Assembly (NCBI RefSeq): GCF_000971175.1
Contig: NZ_BBLY01000001.1
Span: forward strand, 979,709-1,043,708
Direction: 5' to 3'
From: Demequina pelophila
Lineage (GTDB): Bacteria; Actinomycetota; Actinomycetes; Actinomycetales; Demequinaceae
DNA length: 64,000 bases
Positions 61,895 to 64,000 of this stretch are shown piece after piece. The notes under the pieces are model-generated. The model searched no databases and had not been told where the DNA came from. It saw nothing but the letters and a program-made list of their open reading frames with translations. A program made the position numbers and the translations under genes. Position 1 is the first letter of the stretch, and each line of letters begins with the position of its first letter.

Positions 61895-63253
61895 TCACGC
61901 CGGCTCGTGCTCGAGCCACCTCCCGGCGCGGGTCACCCGCCAGTACGCGAGCCCCAGGAAGGCCCCGCGCGCCACATTGAACAGCAGGAACGCGCGCCAC
62001 AGGTCGTGGTTGGGCGCATCGCCGATCCACCACAGCCCCGCCAGCAGCGCGGGCACGAAGACCGCGAGCGCGGAGGCGATCATCATCGTCATCATGTCCC
62101 GCGACCGGCCCGAGCCCAGGAAGACGCCGTCGAACAGGTACGCCCCGGCGGAGGCGAGCGGGAGCCAGACCACCCAGGGCATGTACTCCTCGGCGGCCGC
62201 GGTGACGTCCGGCAGGTTCGTGAGCACGCGCAGGAACGGGGTGTGCGCGACCAGGTAGACCAGGGTGAACACCAGGCCGATGCCCACGGCGGGCACCGCC
62301 GACGCCGCGACCGCCCGATGGAAGCCGGGCACGTCGCGCCGGCCGATCTCCCGCGCCGCCATCGCCTCCGCCGCGTGCGCGTAGCCGTCCTGGCCGTAGC
62401 TGGCGAGGAGCATGAGCTGCATGAGGATCGCGTTCGCGGCGAGGATGTCCGGCCCGAGTCGCGCGCCGTACGCGGTGACGAAGGTGAGCACCGCATACAG
62501 GACGCCGGTGCGCACCAGCAGGTGCGTGTTCATCTGCGCGAGCCGCCGCCAGCCCGACCGCAGCCCGCGCCCCCGCCAGCGGCGCACCGCGGCCCGCTGT
62601 ATCGCATCGGCCCGCCTCCACCACAGCGCGAGCGCGACCACCAGCCCGACCCATTCCGCGATCGCCGTCGCGGCTGCGGCGCCGGCGCTGTCCCAGCCGA
62701 GCCCGCCGACGAACAGCACGTCGAGCCCCAGGTTGAGCACGTTGACGGTCGCGACCACGGCGAGCGGCCGGCGCGTGTCCCCCGCGCCCACGAACCAGCC
62801 GTTGAGCACCAGGGTCAGCAGCGCCGCCGGCACCGAGGCCATGCGGATCCACGCGTACTGGACCGCGAACGTCCGCACGTCGCCGGCCGGCGCGAGCACG
62901 CCCATGAGCAGGGGTATCGCGACCCACTGGACGACGAGCACCGCCCCGCCGATGCCCACCGCCAGCAGCGCGGCGCGCTGCGCATGGCTGACGGCCTCCT
63001 CCTCGCGGCCGCCGCCCAACGCCCTTCCCACCAGGGACGTCGTCCCCGTCCGCAGGAAGGCGGCGAGCCACAGGAGCCCGGACAGGACGGTCGAGCCCAG
63101 CGCCACGGCGCCCAGGTGGGTCGCGGTGGAGAAGTGGCCCAGCATCGCCGTGTCGACGAGCCCCACGAGCGGGACCGTGACGTTCCCGACGATCGCGGGC
63201 CACGCCAGGGCGAACGCGCGCCGATGCGGGAGCCGGGCGAGCGCGAGAGTCAC
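61895..63253 (-). CDS. MATE-family efflux transporter (DinF-like)
   Basis: The 452-residue protein has 12 predicted helices in two similar halves. Segments RAFALAWPAIVGNVTVPLVGLVDTAMLG (outline), ALGSTVLSGLLWLAAFLRTGTTSLVGRALG and LILNGWFVGAGDTRRPL-like VLNGWFVGAGDTRRPLAVV are typical of DinF-type MATE exporters, which expel drugs or metabolites using Na+ or H+. The GTG start has TAGCCT 6 nt upstream and no RBS. It lies downstream of a repeat-rich region. Substrate unknown. Confidence 0.92.
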   Translation of the reverse strand: MTLALARLPHRRAFALAWPAIVGNVTVPLVGLVDTAMLGHFSTATHLGAVALGSTVLSGLLWLAAFLRTGTTSLVGRALGGGREEEAVSHAQRAALLAVGIGGAVLVVQWVAIPLLMGVLAPAGDVRTFAVQYAWIRMASVPAALLTLVLNGWFVGAGDTRRPLAVVATVNVLNLGLDVLFVGGLGWDSAGAAAATAIAEWVGLVVALALWWRRADAIQRAAVRRWRGRGLRSGWRRLAQMNTHLLVRTGVLYAVLTFVTAYGARLGPDILAANAILMQLMLLASYGQDGYAHAAEAMAAREIGRRDVPGFHRAVAASAVPAVGIGLVFTLVYLVAHTPFLRVLTNLPDVTAAAEEYMPWVVWLPLASAGAYLFDGVFLGSGRSRDMMTMMIASALAVFVPALLAGLWWIGDAPNHDLWRAFLLFNVARGAFLGLAYWRVTRAGRWLEHEPA

Positions 63254-63259
63254 CGGCCG

Positions 63260-63265
63260 AGGCTA
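63260..63265 (-). promoter_or_regulatory. Putative leaderless -10 hexamer (MATE gene)
   Basis: TAGCCT lies 6 nt before the GTG on the minus strand. Confidence 0.45.
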
Positions 63266-63300
63266 CACCGGGGACGATGCGCGGGTTGCGGGCCGCGCGG

Positions 63301-63358
63301 CGGCCTCCGCGGGTGCGGGCGGCGGCCTCCGCGGGTGCGGGCGCGGCCTCCGCGGGCG
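63301..63358 (+). repeat. Three tandem copies of a 21-22-bp GC-rich unit
   Basis: CGGCCTCCGCGGGTGCGGGC begins at 63301 and 63323; a third, shorter copy begins at 63344. Confidence 0.8.
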
Positions 63359-63384
63359 TCGGCGCCAGGGTATGGGGTGCGGGA

Positions 63385-63463
63385 CGCTAGCCGAATTCAT
63401 GCGTTTTGGGCGGGCGTGGGCCGCCCGGAAGACACTTCCCAAAGTGCATGAATTTGGCTAGCG
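63385..63463. repeat. Long palindromic repeat, copy 2 (CGCTAGCCGAATTC family)
   Basis: The left arm CGCTAGCCGAATTCATGCG plus TTTTGG is identical to that at 51929. The right arm AATTTGGCTAGCG and preceding CCCAAAGTGCATG pair with it with three mismatches. The central spacer differs in sequence and length. Confidence 0.88.
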
Positions 63464-63523
63464 CCGCAAAGGCAATCGCCCCGCGCTCCGCCTTCGGGTC
63501 TTCTGCACCGACGTGCCACATGC

Positions 63524-63578
63524 CCCGTGCCCCGGGGATTCCGCGGCCCAGCGCCCCCGTGCCCCCGGGATTCCGCGG
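63524..63578 (+). repeat. 23-bp direct repeat pair
   Basis: CCCGTGCCCCGGGGATTCCG plus CGG at 63524-63546 recurs with one change at 63556-63578, a 32-bp period. Confidence 0.75.
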
Positions 63579-63613
63579 CTCGCGGACGACCTTGGGCATC
63601 GTCCCCGGTCCCC

Positions 63614-63619
63614 TAGGCT
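63614..63619 (+). promoter_or_regulatory. Putative leaderless -10 hexamer (DUF3515 gene)
   Basis: TAGGCT lies 6 nt before the ATG, with no Shine-Dalgarno. Confidence 0.45.
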
Positions 63620-63625
63620 TTCGGC

Positions 63626-64000
63626 ATGCACCGCCGCCACCGCGACCGCCCGACGAGGGCGACCGCCGTCGCGGCGCTCCGTGCGGTGGCCGGAGGCGCG
63701 ATGGCGCTGGTGGCCGCGGCCGGGATGACCGGCTGCGCGCACCCCGTCGTCGTGGACGCGGCGCCCTACGCCGCGGACCCCGACTGCGCGCGCGTGATGA
63801 TCGCGATGCCGGAGGTGGTCGGCGGGCTCGAGCGCGTCCCCACCACGTCGCAGGCGACGGACGCGTGGGGCGAGGACTACACGCTGGTGATGCGCTGCGG
63901 CGTCGAGCCGCCGGGCCCGAGCACGGACGAGTGCCTCGCGGTGGAGTCGGGCGACCTCACGGTCGACTGGCTCATCGTCGACGAGGGCGACGCGTGGCGC
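63626..64000 (+). CDS. DUF3515 family lipoprotein, N-terminal part (3' truncated by window)
   Basis: The frame is open to the window end (125 codons). A basic start and hydrophobic stretch (VAGGAMALVAAAGMTGCAHP) end in a lipobox-like MTGC, so the protein is probably a lipoprotein. It continues with CARVMIAMPEVVGGLERVPTTSQATDAWG and MRCGVEPPGPSTDEC, the hallmark of actinobacterial DUF3515 proteins. These genes lie near thiL and ddl in many genomes; here thiL is about 4.6 kb away. Function unknown. Confidence 0.85.
   Translation, partial: MHRRHRDRPTRATAVAALRAVAGGAMALVAAAGMTGCAHPVVVDAAPYAADPDCARVMIAMPEVVGGLERVPTTSQATDAWGEDYTLVMRCGVEPPGPSTDECLAVESGDLTVDWLIVDEGDAWR

Larger units (their letters stand above)
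63254..63625. other. Divergent, repeat-rich region between the MATE and DUF3515 genes
   Basis: About 372 bp with no supported gene. In order it contains the leftward -10 hexamer, one dispersed 9-mer (63272), a 21-22-bp tandem repeat, a long palindrome, a pair of 23-bp direct repeats, another 9-mer (63596) and the rightward -10 hexamer. Confidence 0.7.

Overview
The window is very GC-rich, gene-dense bacterial DNA (codons end almost always in G or C; many genes overlap as GTGA or ATGA). The conserved blocks rne-rplU-rpmA-obgE-proB, nadD-rsfS, and mutM-rnc-rpmF-DUF177-coaD-rsmD with recG-DAK2-rpmB-thiL, plus a DUF3515 lipoprotein gene and a DevS/DevR-like two-component pair, point to an actinobacterium, most likely order Micrococcales (Demequina- or Cellulomonas-like). 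Plant-polysaccharide enzymes (GH3, GH43, GH5 with a CBM2-like domain, AGE-family epimerase) suggest a saprophyte. The genus is inference.

Layout. 0-5.2 kb: end of a GH3 glucosidase, an MFS permease, a fructosamine-kinase-like protein, and a SulP transporter with an ArsR regulator. 5.4-8.3 kb: a tight operon of luciferase-like monooxygenase, MarR regulator, partner FMN reductase and GNAT acetyltransferase. 8.3-18.5 kb: mixed metabolism (glycerate kinase, GH43, F420-reductase-like protein, DHA2 drug exporter, methyltransferase, SGNH hydrolase, NUDIX, KstD-like flavoprotein, HAD phosphatase). 18.6-33.6 kb: tRNA-Ala(GGC) and a leftward housekeeping run through phosphatases, rsfS, nadD, proA, a P-type ATPase, proB, obgE, rpmA, rplU and rne. 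34-42.3 kb: cytochrome bd oxidase cydAB with its exporter cydDC, then a GAF histidine kinase and an oppositely oriented NarL/DevR response regulator. 42.4-46.1 kb: mutM, rnc, rpmF, DUF177, coaD, rsmD. 46.2-53.6 kb: an accessory block between rsmD and recG, with a SipW-type signal peptidase, a TasA/camelysin-like secreted protein and two more surface proteins, an AGE epimerase, a GH5 cellulase and an intact ISL3-family insertion sequence with a perfect 8-bp target duplication. 53.7-59 kb: recG, a DAK2 protein, rpmB, thiL. 59-64 kb: two tandem MDR reductases, an XRE regulator with a membrane partner, a MATE exporter, and the start of a DUF3515 lipoprotein.

The most unusual content is non-coding. 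A 9-mer, GCATCGTCC, occurs about 35 times on the two strands (hand count), against roughly one expected from composition. At least five families of intergenic palindromic or hairpin repeats occur, four of them in two copies each; two families share a GACACGCCG core and keep exact lengths of 120 and 97 nt. Many genes carry a TAGNNT hexamer 6-8 nt before the start codon, the signature of leaderless transcripts. The SipW/TasA-like operon has a perfect CRP/GlxR-type site, TGTGA-N6-TCACA, directly upstream of a good promoter. CydD appears to lack the helical subdomain of its ATPase.

All family assignments come from reading motifs in the translated sequence; no database search was run.
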